From CAYVAP01 sp964343195 (GTDB taxonomy: Bacteria; Bacteroidota; Bacteroidia; J057), in assembly GCA_964343195.1 (NCBI GenBank), contig CAYFIR010000004.1:62001-126000 (forward strand): a stretch of DNA of 64,000 nt. The letters are read 5' to 3'. The notes beneath the pieces are model-generated. The model was not told the DNA's origin and searched no databases. It saw only the letters and a program-made list of their open reading frames with translations. The translations under genes were made by a program, and so were the position numbers. The first letter of the stretch is position 1. Every line of letters begins with the position of its first letter. Of this stretch, positions 42,081-50,708 are shown piece after piece.

Positions 42081-43340
42081 TCAAACTGTGATCTGCATTT
42101 TAGCCATAAAATCGGGGTTTTTATATACCCCAGACTCAATTTTGGCCCGAACTTCATCAAAGGCGTTGAGTAAAAACTCAACATCTTCAGGTCTGTGGTG
42201 GGCCGTAGGGATGAGACGGAGCATCATAACTCCCTTTTCGACTACAGGATAAACGACGCCAGATACGAAAAGCTTATAATTTTCGCGCAAATCTGCGATA
42301 ACTGCCACCATTTCCATGACATTTCCCTTGAAATATACCGGGGTGACAGGAGATTGGGTATCTCCAATGTCATATCCACGGTCTTTCAGGCCGTTTTGGA
42401 GCAGGTTGACAATGTTCCAGAGTTTGCCGCGTAGTTCTGGCTGGGTACGCAGCATGTCAAGACGCTTGATGGCTCCAACGGTCATGGGCATACAGAGGCT
42501 CTTGGCGTAGATCTGACTGCGCATATTGTACTTCAGGTAACGGATCACCTTCTTGGGTCCTGCAACAAAGGCTCCGAATCCAGCCATGGACTTGGCAAAT
42601 GTGTTGAACAGGACGTCGATCTTGTCCTGCACCCCAAAGTGCTCACCAGTACCAATGCCGGTTTCACCCATCACACCAAAGCCGTGGGCATCGTCCACAA
42701 ACAGGCGGGCGTTATACTTTTCTTTCAGCTCTGCAATGAGATCCAGTCTTCCAAGGTCTCCACGCATCCCGAATACTCCCTCGGTAATGATCAGGATACC
42801 TCCACCGGTCTTCTGTGTGATCTTCTGGGCCTGGATCAGTCGCTTCTCCAGCTGCTCCATGTCGTTATGGGCGTACACAAAGCGCTTGGCCATACTCATG
42901 GACATCCCATCCATGATACAGGCGTGGGCCAACTGGTCATATACTATTACATCACGACGGTCAGTCAGCGCATGGATGATGGACATACAGCCCTGATATC
43001 CAAAGTTCAGCAGGAAGGAGTCTTCCATCTGCATAAACTCAGCCGCCTGTCGCTCAAAGTCTTCGTGGTTGTCACTGTTACCGGTCAGCACACGGGAGCC
43101 CATAGGGTAGGCGAGACCGTAGTCCGCCGCCGCTTTTGCATCACATTCCCGGATTTCTGGATGGTTGGCCAAGCCCAGGTAGCTGTTCAGCGACCATACC
43201 AACACGTCTTTACCCCGAAACTTCATCCAGGGACCTACTTCCCCTTCCAGTTTGGGATAGGCGAAATAACCGTCACCCATCTCGGCGTATTGCCCAAGGT
43301 CGGTGGCCATGTTCCGATCGATCTTGTCAAAGATATCCAA
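42081..43340 (-). CDS. Alpha-oxoamine synthase (probable serine palmitoyltransferase)
   Basis: A PLP-dependent enzyme of about 419 residues in the group of 8-amino-7-oxononanoate synthase, glycine C-acetyltransferase and serine palmitoyltransferase. Key sites: VWSLNSYLGLANHPE, the HACIMDG strand, DDAHGFGVMGETG (Asp and His near PLP) and the lysine of TFAKSMAGFGAFVAG that forms the Schiff base. The Bacteroidota clade with DIFDKI near its start and YFAYPKLEGEVGPWMKFRGK makes 3-ketosphinganine for sphingolipids; a cysteate-using enzyme for sulfonolipids is an alternative. There is no ATG near the expected N-terminus: TTG at 43338-43340 (before DIFDKIDRN) is chosen, and the frame is open to 43418. 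Confidence 0.8.
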   Translation of the reverse strand: MDIFDKIDRNMATDLGQYAEMGDGYFAYPKLEGEVGPWMKFRGKDVLVWSLNSYLGLANHPEIRECDAKAAADYGLAYPMGSRVLTGNSDNHEDFERQAAEFMQMEDSFLLNFGYQGCMSIIHALTDRRDVIVYDQLAHACIMDGMSMSMAKRFVYAHNDMEQLEKRLIQAQKITQKTGGGILIITEGVFGMRGDLGRLDLIAELKEKYNARLFVDDAHGFGVMGETGIGTGEHFGVQDKIDVLFNTFAKSMAGFGAFVAGPKKVIRYLKYNMRSQIYAKSLCMPMTVGAIKRLDMLRTQPELRGKLWNIVNLLQNGLKDRGYDIGDTQSPVTPVYFKGNVMEMVAVIADLRENYKLFVSGVVYPVVEKGVMMLRLIPTAHHRPEDVEFLLNAFDEVRAKIESGVYKNPDFMAKMQITV

Positions 43341-43576
43341 GGCTTCTAGTTTTTTTGTTACACTCCTCGCACACTCACTATGTAGCGTACAGGTCAAATT
43401 AAGCGACAATGATACCAACCCTTCAGGAGAAGTACAAAGTATTCCCCCGTTTCAAAAGTAGAAAAGGCATCATTTGATCTCCCAGGCGGTATTGGTTGGA
43501 AAATATGGCCCTTCTTTCTACTTTGGATTAGACAAAATTACGATCTCCCTACACCCTAACTGGCTACGAGACTACT

Positions 43577-45709
43577 ATGCAAAAATACTGCTCGATTCTG
43601 CTCTCAACCTTCCTGCTGGGACTGGGGCTTCATGCTCAGACCCCACAGGAAAATGACTATTACACCCTGGCTACTGTTCCCATTCCGGAAGGCATTATCC
43701 TGGAAGGAGGAGGGCTGGCCACTTTGCCCAATGGCAATATGGCGGTTGCCACGCGGCACGGAGATGTTTACATCATCGAAAATCCCTATCTGGATACAGG
43801 TGAGGAACCGCACTATCGGCTGTTTGCCTCTGGCCTGCATGAAGCACTGGGCCTTACCTGGCATGACGGGACACTTTGGGCTACACAGAGGGGAGAGCTG
43901 ACCCGGCTTTGGGACAAAAATGGAGATGGATACTGCGATTATTACGAATCCGTGTATGCCTGGCCCCTGAGTGGCCATTACCACGAGTATAGCTATGGCC
44001 CTGCGATTGCTCCAGACGGCAGCCTCTTTGTCACAGGTAATGTGGCGTTTGGCGATGTAGAGTGGTGGCGAGGCATCAGTAAGGTGCCCTGGCGCGGATG
44101 GACCATGCAGATAACCCCAGAGGGAGAAATGGAGCCATTTGCCACTGGCATGCGCTCTCCCAACAGCTATGGATTCATCGATGGTGAATTCTTCTATGCA
44201 GATAACCAGGGCGACTGGATCGGTTCTGGTGGGCTGGTACATGTAGAAAAAGGGGACTTCACCGGGCATCCCGCTGGCCTGGTCTGGGCTGATCGCGAGG
44301 AATCTCCCGTGAAAGTCTCAACCAATGACATTTACTCCCGGGTCGATCCCAAGCTGGCGGCTCCCGGAGAGCGTCCCATAAAACCAGAGAATGACGACTC
44401 TGAACCTGCTGTGTCACTATATGAAGTAGCAGAAGAAGTCCCCGGCGTAAAAACACCTGCGGTTTGGCTGCCTCATGGAGTATTGGGGATATCCACTGCC
44501 CAGTTTGTGCAGGACCAAACCGGAGGATCGTTCGGCCCTTTTGATGGGCAAATCTTCATTGGAGACCAGGGGCAAAGCAAGGTCATACGGGTTTTTCTTG
44601 AAAAGGTAAATGGAGTCTACCAGGGAGCATCTTTCGATTTTCGTCAGGGGTTCCAGTGTGGCATCATGCGCATGAGCTGGGGACGGGATGGATCTCTGTT
44701 CGCAGCGGAAAGCAACCGCGGTTGGGGATCAAGTGGAGATGAACCATTTGGGCTACAGCGTTTGGTCTGGACTGGGAAAACGCCTTTTGAGATGAAGGCC
44801 ATCCGGGCCATGCCCGATGGATTTGAGATCGAGTTCACCCAGCCGGTGGACAAGCAGACGGCCCAAAACCCAGCCAACTATCAGGTCAGCAGCTTCATTT
44901 ACAAATATTTCCCTGTCTATGGCTCCCCGGCCATCAATGTAGAATCCAGTCCCATCAAGGCGGTGGTCGTCTCTTCGGATGGCCTTAAAGCCCGTCTCGT
45001 ACTGGAGGATTTGAGACAGAAGTACGTGTACGAAATATCGGCCCCTGGGGTCCGGAATTACTATGACGGGCAGGGTCTGCTACACGGTACGGGCTATTAT
45101 ACCCTCAACGAAATTCCTCAGGGAGCCAAGGTCGATGTTTCTGCTGTACGTGTCCCTGCATCTTCTGCCGCTCATCAGCATGCCTCCGCCATTCAGAATC
45201 AGGCTCCGAGGACTTCTCCAGACGAAGCCATGGGAGCCCAGGCCCCTGAGCCCGCCAAACTGGCAACTTTCTCCGAAACATTGGCCAAAAATACGACTTC
45301 GCAGCCTTCCAGTTGGGCTGAAGGACCGGACCTGACTGTTCGCCTGTCGACCAAGCCGGGACTGCAATTCACGGTGACGGACATGACAATGACCGCAGGA
45401 TCGCGCGTGAAGCTGATTTTCAACAATCCTGATGATATGCCCCACAATTTCCTGTTTGTGATGCCGGGATATGCGACCAGGGCAGGAGAGGCGGCGCTTA
45501 AACTCGGTGTGCAAGGCATGGCGAAGAACTACGTACCGGATATGCCGCAGATACTCGCCCATACCAAGCTCCTGCAACCCGGCACCAGTCAAACAATCTA
45601 CTTCGTGGTGCCTGAAGAGCCTGGGGTGTATGAATATGTCTGTACTTATCCCGGCCATTACCAGACCATGCGCGGGGTGATCCGGGTGACAGAGGCTATG
45701 TCGCGATAA
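43577..45709 (+). CDS. Secreted beta-propeller (PQQ-dehydrogenase-like) fused to a cupredoxin
   Basis: A protein of 710 residues with a signal peptide (MQKYCSILLSTFLLGLGLHAQ). Residues ~30-420 are a propeller of the DUF7133/soluble glucose dehydrogenase-like type (EGIILEGGGLATLPNGNMAVATRHGDVYIIENP, GEFFYADNQGDWIGSGGLVHVEKG). A linker rich in Ala, Ser and Gln (~520-575) leads to a C-terminal blue-copper domain (~585-705) with ligands His in MPHNFLFVMPG, Cys and His in YVCTYPGHYQTMRG, and Met. Electron transfer from an oxidised substrate to the copper is a reasonable model. The gene faces the oxoamine synthase across 236 bases. Confidence 0.85.
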   Translation: MQKYCSILLSTFLLGLGLHAQTPQENDYYTLATVPIPEGIILEGGGLATLPNGNMAVATRHGDVYIIENPYLDTGEEPHYRLFASGLHEALGLTWHDGTLWATQRGELTRLWDKNGDGYCDYYESVYAWPLSGHYHEYSYGPAIAPDGSLFVTGNVAFGDVEWWRGISKVPWRGWTMQITPEGEMEPFATGMRSPNSYGFIDGEFFYADNQGDWIGSGGLVHVEKGDFTGHPAGLVWADREESPVKVSTNDIYSRVDPKLAAPGERPIKPENDDSEPAVSLYEVAEEVPGVKTPAVWLPHGVLGISTAQFVQDQTGGSFGPFDGQIFIGDQGQSKVIRVFLEKVNGVYQGASFDFRQGFQCGIMRMSWGRDGSLFAAESNRGWGSSGDEPFGLQRLVWTGKTPFEMKAIRAMPDGFEIEFTQPVDKQTAQNPANYQVSSFIYKYFPVYGSPAINVESSPIKAVVVSSDGLKARLVLEDLRQKYVYEISAPGVRNYYDGQGLLHGTGYYTLNEIPQGAKVDVSAVRVPASSAAHQHASAIQNQAPRTSPDEAMGAQAPEPAKLATFSETLAKNTTSQPSSWAEGPDLTVRLSTKPGLQFTVTDMTMTAGSRVKLIFNNPDDMPHNFLFVMPGYATRAGEAALKLGVQGMAKNYVPDMPQILAHTKLLQPGTSQTIYFVVPEEPGVYEYVCTYPGHYQTMRGVIRVTEAMSR

Positions 45710-45730
45710 GACCTGGAATATATGTCCGAT

Positions 45731-45776
45731 AAGTTGCTGCTCATGGTGGAATGACCGCTGTGAGCAGCAACTTTTT
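45731..45776 (+). terminator. Intrinsic terminator
   Basis: AAGTTGCTGCTCA (45731-45743) is the exact reverse complement of TGAGCAGCAACTT (45761-45773), with a 17-base loop and a T run. It separates the propeller-cupredoxin gene from the PPK2 genes. Confidence 0.85.
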
Positions 45777-45838
45777 ATAGCGGTTTTTGGGACAGTTTCC
45801 CCTTTTCATTGCCTCTGATGGCTTTCTTGGTTAAGTTC

Positions 45839-46717
45839 ATGTTAATGGTAAGTAAACAAACATCACAGATGGGCTTTACTTTGGGGCATTTGTCTGAAGC
45901 AAAGACCCGGGAAGACCTGATCCAGATCGCCAAAAAGCACGACATCCCTATCGGCAAAACGCTGCGGAAGCTGAAGTATGAAACTGAACTTCAGCAGTTA
46001 CAGACTGAGTTCATGAGCCTGCAGAAATGGATTGCCAAGCATAAAATGAGGGTGGCCATCATCTTTGAAGGGCGTGATGCAGCCGGAAAGGGGGGCTCTA
46101 TCAAGCGATTCAAGGAGCACCTCAACCCACGTACCTCCCGTGTCGTCGCCCTCACCAAGCCTACAGAGGTGGAGAAGGGGCAATGGTACTTCAGGCGATA
46201 CATCAAGGTGCTTCCCAACCCCGGTGAAATTGTCTTCTTTGATCGGAGTTGGTATAACCGCGCGGTGGTGGAGCCCGTCATGGGATTTTGTACCAAGGAG
46301 GAGTACGATCAGTTCATGGTACAGGTGCCGGAGTTTGAACACCTGCTCTACGAAGACAATTTGAAAATCATCAAGTTCTGGTTTTCCATTTCCAAGGAGG
46401 AACAAAAGAAACGCATCGATGGGCGCTTGAGCAATCCGCTGAAACGCTGGAAGTTCAGTCCGGTGGACATGAAGGGGCAGGCACTGTGGGACAAGTACAC
46501 CCATTACAAGGACCTGATGTTTAGCCATACCCATACTGCTTTTAGCCCCTGGATCATCGTTAAAACCAACAGCAAAAAGCAGGCAAGGCTGGAAAGTATG
46601 CGCTATGTGCTGTCCCAGTTTGACTACGAAGGTAAGGGAGAGACCGGAATTTCGCTGTTGCCAGATCCCAATGTCATCATGAGGTACCATAGAAGCGCCA
46701 TCCAGATAGACCTTTAA
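45839..46717 (+). CDS. Polyphosphate kinase 2 family protein (first of two)
   Basis: A protein of about 292 residues. Several starts are possible (TTG 45809, ATG 45818, 45839, 45845, 45869); 45839 is provisional. The Walker A-like IIFEGRDAAGKGGSIKRF, the lid-region WYFRRYIKVLP, the Walker B-like FFDRSWYNRAVVEPVMGF and KRIDGRLSNPLKRWKFSPVD are diagnostic of PPK2. These enzymes transfer phosphate between polyphosphate and nucleotides (making GTP/ATP or polyP). A second PPK2 gene starts 12 bases downstream. Confidence 0.9.
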   Translation: MLMVSKQTSQMGFTLGHLSEAKTREDLIQIAKKHDIPIGKTLRKLKYETELQQLQTEFMSLQKWIAKHKMRVAIIFEGRDAAGKGGSIKRFKEHLNPRTSRVVALTKPTEVEKGQWYFRRYIKVLPNPGEIVFFDRSWYNRAVVEPVMGFCTKEEYDQFMVQVPEFEHLLYEDNLKIIKFWFSISKEEQKKRIDGRLSNPLKRWKFSPVDMKGQALWDKYTHYKDLMFSHTHTAFSPWIIVKTNSKKQARLESMRYVLSQFDYEGKGETGISLLPDPNVIMRYHRSAIQIDL

Positions 46718-46729
46718 GCCTACAGCCTT

Positions 46730-47503
46730 ATGAAAGCAAAGCACATCACCGAAGAAGAACTTGAGCTTCTCAACTCCCCACTGGGGCTATACACGCTGCT
46801 GAAATACCCAAAGCCCAACCTCAAAAAGGTTCTGGAAGAAGTGAGATACCTTTCTGAGCTGAGAAAGAAGCAGGAAGAGCTTATCAAGCTCCAAAACTGG
46901 GTCATTCAGAACAACAGGAAAATCGTTGTGATTTTCGAAGGCCGGGATGCAGCAGGAAAGGGTGGGGCCATTCATCGCATCACCGAATTTGTCAACCCGA
47001 GACATTGTCGAACCGTTGCCCTCAACATCCCGACGGAGGACGAACGGGAACAATGGTTTTTTCAGCGATACATCAATGTCCTGCCCAATAGGGGCGAAAT
47101 GGTGTTTCTGGATAGAAGCTGGTATAACCGCGCGGTGGTGGAGCCCGTCAACAACTTTTGCACAGACCATGAATACCAGATATTCATGTCCCAGGTCAAT
47201 GACTTCGAGAGGATGCTCGTGCAGTCAGACACCTATCTGATCAAGTTGTACTTTTCCATTACCAAAGAAGAACAGGCAAGGAGATTTGACGCAATCAAAC
47301 GCGATCCCCTCAAGCGCTGGAAAATGACCCCTGTGGACGAAATGGCGCAGGCCCTATGGGATGACTACACCCGTTACAAAGACAAAATGTTTGAAGTGAC
47401 GAATACTGAAACAGCGCCCTGGATGATCATCCATGCCAACAATCCCTATGCTGCCCGATTGGAAGCCATTTCTCACATCCTTGAGGTGATACCGTACAAT
47501 TGA
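46730..47503 (+). CDS. Polyphosphate kinase 2 family protein (second of two)
   Basis: A protein of 257 residues. It repeats the motifs of its neighbour: VIFEGRDAAGKGGAIHRI, WFFQRYINVLPNRGEMVFLD then RSWYNRAVVEPVNNF, and RFDAIKRDPLKRWKMTPVDE. The N-terminal helix (NSPLGLYTLLKYPKPNLKKV) is shorter than in the first copy. The 12-base spacing and shared strand show an operon that arose by tandem duplication. The two may form a hetero-oligomer or act on different nucleotides (class I versus II/III); the sequences alone do not decide. Confidence 0.9.
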   Translation: MKAKHITEEELELLNSPLGLYTLLKYPKPNLKKVLEEVRYLSELRKKQEELIKLQNWVIQNNRKIVVIFEGRDAAGKGGAIHRITEFVNPRHCRTVALNIPTEDEREQWFFQRYINVLPNRGEMVFLDRSWYNRAVVEPVNNFCTDHEYQIFMSQVNDFERMLVQSDTYLIKLYFSITKEEQARRFDAIKRDPLKRWKMTPVDEMAQALWDDYTRYKDKMFEVTNTETAPWMIIHANNPYAARLEAISHILEVIPYN

Positions 47504-47513
47504 CAGCTGCAAT

Positions 47514-48164
47514 TTACTGGTCTTCCCAGCGAAAGAGGTCTTCCAGCGCAATGGAAAAGCCGTCAATAACGGTTGATTTGATCTGTCCCTCGCGGAGCTT
47601 AACTGCGAGTTGATAGGAGTCTCCTTCCAGCAAGTACTGCTCAAGGGTGCAGGATTCTGGATCGATGATCCAGTATTCCGCCACGCCATGCAGGGCATAA
47701 TCCTGAAACTTGATCCCTCGGTCGCGGGCCTCTGTGCTGTTGGAAATAATCTCTACGACAAAGTCAGGAGGGGGAAAGGCTGATTGCTTCAATTGGAATT
47801 CTCTGGCTCGTTCCGTCCGCCAAAAGCAGATATCGGGCTCGTAGTCATTGCGCGTCATGCGCACCATGACTTTTTCGTAGGCGACTTTGCCGAGCTTTTT
47901 CCGCTTTACAAAAGGGAGGAGCTCGGTGCACAAGTTGGTCGATACCATCCAGTGCCGACCATAAACGGGAGAATGGTAGATCACTTCTCCGAGAATAAAC
48001 TCTGCTTTACGACCCTCATCCACCTCTGCCCAAAAGGCATGGCGACGTTTTTGCTCTGCTTCCCATTCGGCCTGAAGCTCCTCAAGCAGATAGGGAAGAT
48101 CCGGAGACTCCAACAATGGCTGTAACAATTGCCGATTCATGCCATAATATACGAAAAATCGCAT
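47514..48164 (-). CDS. Uma2-family (DUF820) PD-(D/E)XK nuclease-like protein
   Basis: A protein of 216 residues; a second Met (MNRQLL) eight codons in could be the true start. The C-terminal two thirds have the restriction-endonuclease-like core PDICFWRTERAREF, PPDFVVEIISNSTEARDRGIKFQDYALHGVAEYWIIDPES. This Uma2 signature (D, ExI and K positions) is abundant in cyanobacteria and some Bacteroidota. Its biological role is not known. It follows the helicase gene by 15 bases on the same strand. Confidence 0.82.
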   Translation of the reverse strand: MRFFVYYGMNRQLLQPLLESPDLPYLLEELQAEWEAEQKRRHAFWAEVDEGRKAEFILGEVIYHSPVYGRHWMVSTNLCTELLPFVKRKKLGKVAYEKVMVRMTRNDYEPDICFWRTERAREFQLKQSAFPPPDFVVEIISNSTEARDRGIKFQDYALHGVAEYWIIDPESCTLEQYLLEGDSYQLAVKLREGQIKSTVIDGFSIALEDLFRWEDQ

Positions 48165-48179
48165 TCCCCGGTCGGCTCA

Positions 48180-49598
48180 TCACCCCGTCGGAAAGGGACA
48201 ATTCAGCAGAAAGAGCCGCTCCTCGGCGCGGGTCAACACCGTGTAGGTCCACCGCAGGTAGGCGAGTGGATCCTGGCCATAGTCCGGCTCAAAGCCCACG
48301 ATGACATTCTCCCACTGTCCCCCCTGGGACTTGTGCCCCGTGACGCAATAGCCGTATTTGACCTGCAATCCATTCACATAAGGATCGGTGCGCAGTTGCT
48401 CGGCTATTTTCGAAGGAGCCAGGGCAGCATACTCTGCCTGGCGCTCATGGAGCACCCTGGCCATGGTGCTGCTGTCGAGTTGTGGCTGTTTGACCTGTAG
48501 CAGGTCCAGAACGACCTTGCATTCGATAGGGAAGGCCTCCCCTTGGGTATCTTCAAACTCGATCAGGATGTCCATCCACTTTAGCCCGTACTTTTCCTCC
48601 GTCGTCTCTGGATAAACTTCCAGTACGGTGCCCATCTCGCCATTGGCGATAAAGGGCATGCGCTTGGCGTCTCCCAGACCATAGTTGTTGCGGACCACCA
48701 TGAGGGTCTCTCCCGGCACCAGAATCTCCTCAGTCTGATGCAGCGTCTGCCGGATGCCCTGGTTGACCTTGGTCGCCTGCCAGTTGGAGTAGGTGATGAA
48801 CACCACCCGATCGTGGTTGCTGGGCTGGTAGTAGCCGAGAAAGGTCTCCACCGAATCCCAGGCATTCTCCATCAGCAATACATCCCGGCTTGGCTCGATA
48901 TAAAAAGAATCGGGATCCTGCTGTACAAATGCATCCCGGAGTCGCACTGCATTATCCAATACTCCAGAGTCGGCTTCCTGCCGCTTCACATCGGTCAGGT
49001 GTTCATGATACATACTCAGAAAGCCCTTGAAAGCCAGTTCCTCGGGATCGAGTGCGGGGGAGTTGTTGTGTCCCACGGGCGGCAACTGCACCGGATCCCC
49101 TACGACCATGAGTTTGCGAGATTCGTCCGTCTCAAAGACAAATCGCAACAAATCCGATAGCAGGCTCCCATAGCTGCTCCCGCCTCCTTTGTCCCCTATC
49201 ATCGAAGCTTCGTCCACGATATAGACCGTCTTGCTCTGCTCCTTGTTTTGCTTGAGCTGAAAGCCTACTTCTCCCAGACTGCTCTCAAAGGGATTGTAGA
49301 TGTGGTGGTGAATGGTATAGGCGAGGCGCTGGGTGCGCTTGGAAATGACCTTGGCAGCTCGTCCCGTAGGAGCCAGCAGGATGACCTTATAGCCGAGCTT
49401 TTGCAAATAGCGCCGAAAAATCCTGATCATGAAGGTCTTGCCTGTACCTGCTGATCCCGTAAGCATGTAGGTACACCGGCTTTCCTCTGATTTTTCAAAA
49501 TCAATAAATCGCTTTAGCGCAGCATCCTGATCGTGAGACAGGGTGATGCCTTCGCTTTGGGTCAGGTCGTCGAGTATTTTTTGGCGGAGTGGATCCAT
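48180..49598 (-). CDS. SF1B Dda-like DNA helicase
   Basis: A helicase of 472 residues. Walker A is YMLTGSAGTGKTFMIRIF (residues ~45-60), motif II YIVDEASMIGDKGG, motif III LMVVGDPVQLPPVG and motif VI GYCVTGHKSQGGQWENVIVGF with TVLTRAEERL. This order and length match Dda/Pif1-related RecD-like helicases with an SH3-like insertion. It unwinds DNA 5' to 3' and may clear obstacles or act in recombination. The start ATG is the one complementary to 49596-49598; the frame is not preceded by a nearby gene on this strand. Confidence 0.86.
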   Translation of the reverse strand: MDPLRQKILDDLTQSEGITLSHDQDAALKRFIDFEKSEESRCTYMLTGSAGTGKTFMIRIFRRYLQKLGYKVILLAPTGRAAKVISKRTQRLAYTIHHHIYNPFESSLGEVGFQLKQNKEQSKTVYIVDEASMIGDKGGGSSYGSLLSDLLRFVFETDESRKLMVVGDPVQLPPVGHNNSPALDPEELAFKGFLSMYHEHLTDVKRQEADSGVLDNAVRLRDAFVQQDPDSFYIEPSRDVLLMENAWDSVETFLGYYQPSNHDRVVFITYSNWQATKVNQGIRQTLHQTEEILVPGETLMVVRNNYGLGDAKRMPFIANGEMGTVLEVYPETTEEKYGLKWMDILIEFEDTQGEAFPIECKVVLDLLQVKQPQLDSSTMARVLHERQAEYAALAPSKIAEQLRTDPYVNGLQVKYGYCVTGHKSQGGQWENVIVGFEPDYGQDPLAYLRWTYTVLTRAEERLFLLNCPFPTG

Positions 49599-49746
49599 GG
49601 GGTCATTGAACAGGGTTCAGATAACAATGATCAGTAAAAAAAATGGTTTTTGACAGTAATTGGCCAACTAGGGAGCTCGGCAGACTTGTCGGAATTGAAG
49701 GGAAACTCTAAATTTACATCAATTGGAAACACAATACTCCCCTCTC

Positions 49747-50106
49747 ATGAATCAACAGATAGACTTCAATCAAGAAGCCACTGACTGGCTCAGCGGCGCA
49801 TTTTCTCGTACCGAAACAATTGAGCGTCTGGTGGAAATGGGTTGCCCGGAAAAAGAAGCTAAAATTATTGTTGACAGTCACATTAGCCAGTCCTGGAAAA
49901 AGGGATTAGGGGAATTGGGTCTGGGGTTAGCTATCGTTGGCCTACTTATTGGAGCGTTTGCCATAGATGAGGATGGATACCTGGCAGGTGCTCTGAGTGG
50001 CATTTTAGGCAAGTTGTTCGGTATTTCAAGTATTGTTCTGTTAGCGGATGGAACCCGCCGGGTCGGATCATTGATTTTTGTCACTAAAGTCTGGTCAAGC
50101 AGGTAA
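49747..50106 (+). CDS. Small membrane protein with a soluble N-terminus, function unknown
   Basis: A protein of 119 residues starting at ATG 49747 (a TTG at 49723 is in frame upstream). The N-terminal ~45 residues (MNQQIDFNQEATDWLSGAFS) are helical with a TERLVEMGCPEKEAKIIV-like segment. Two hydrophobic segments follow at about 58-75 and 80-103. No family is recognised. Its neighbours are transcribed on the opposite strand. Confidence 0.58.
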   Translation: MNQQIDFNQEATDWLSGAFSRTETIERLVEMGCPEKEAKIIVDSHISQSWKKGLGELGLGLAIVGLLIGAFAIDEDGYLAGALSGILGKLFGISSIVLLADGTRRVGSLIFVTKVWSSR

Positions 50107-50114
50107 AACTTGGC

Positions 50115-50531
50115 CTATTCCACCGTTATCCGAATCTCTCTCCTGGCCGGCACCCTAAGCCCATCTTCCAGCAATTGCCGGATGGTGTCCCGACCACTCA
50201 CCCGAAAGTAGGACGAGTCTGCCCCTCGCACCTCAATGAACACCAGTCGGCTGGTCAGGCGATCCAGTTCGTTGACGTCCCAACGACCTTCGCCAAACAT
50301 CAGTCCACTCTTTTTGCCGCGTCCCTCCGCATCGAGCTGGGTGTAGAGGGTGTCCACCTCCGGATTGGTAAATGGGCGATAAGGACTGACTGATGGTCCC
50401 CGTTCGGCCTGAAGGCCCCACGCTACCTGGGCCTCAACGCCAGTACGGTTGTCGATGACAATACGTCGCGCTGGGGTGCAGGACTGAAAAATAAATAGGC
50501 TGAGGATTAGCCAAAGGAATTTATAAACCAT
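50115..50531 (-). CDS. Small lipoprotein of unknown function
   Basis: A protein of 138 residues with signal MVYKFLWLILSLFIFQSC, whose Cys is the lipidation site. The mature part (RRIVIDNRTGVEAQVAWGLQ and LVFIEVRGADSSYFRVSGRD) reads as a small beta domain of the type seen in short periplasmic lipoproteins. It is encoded convergent to the membrane protein at 49747 (8-base gap) and divergent from paaE. No specific role is apparent. Confidence 0.66.
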   Translation of the reverse strand: MVYKFLWLILSLFIFQSCTPARRIVIDNRTGVEAQVAWGLQAERGPSVSPYRPFTNPEVDTLYTQLDAEGRGKKSGLMFGEGRWDVNELDRLTSRLVFIEVRGADSSYFRVSGRDTIRQLLEDGLRVPARREIRITVE

Positions 50532-50673
50532 GATTGACAGGTATTCTATTATGTTGAGGATAGCCTTATCCTAATAGTGCCAGACTTACACAAACCCCAC
50601 CTTTTGAGCCTTGGGGCCTGACAGGAGCATGCCCTTGCCAAAAGTAAGGAGAAATAGAAATTTTGGAACTTTA

Positions 50674-50691
50674 ACTAATGGTCGTTAGTTT
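50674..50691. promoter_or_regulatory. Candidate TetR-type operator before paaE
   Basis: AACTAATGGTCGTTAGTT has six-base arms AACTAA/TTAGTT and lies 17 bases before the paaE ATG at 50709. The palindrome before the acyl-CoA dehydrogenase (61385-61398) shares the core C-G/T-AATG-T/G-TCGTTA. Such TetR sites (PaaR-type) control phenylacetate genes in other bacteria. Confidence 0.55.
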
Positions 50692-50708
50692 CGTAATAAA
50701 AGCAAAGG

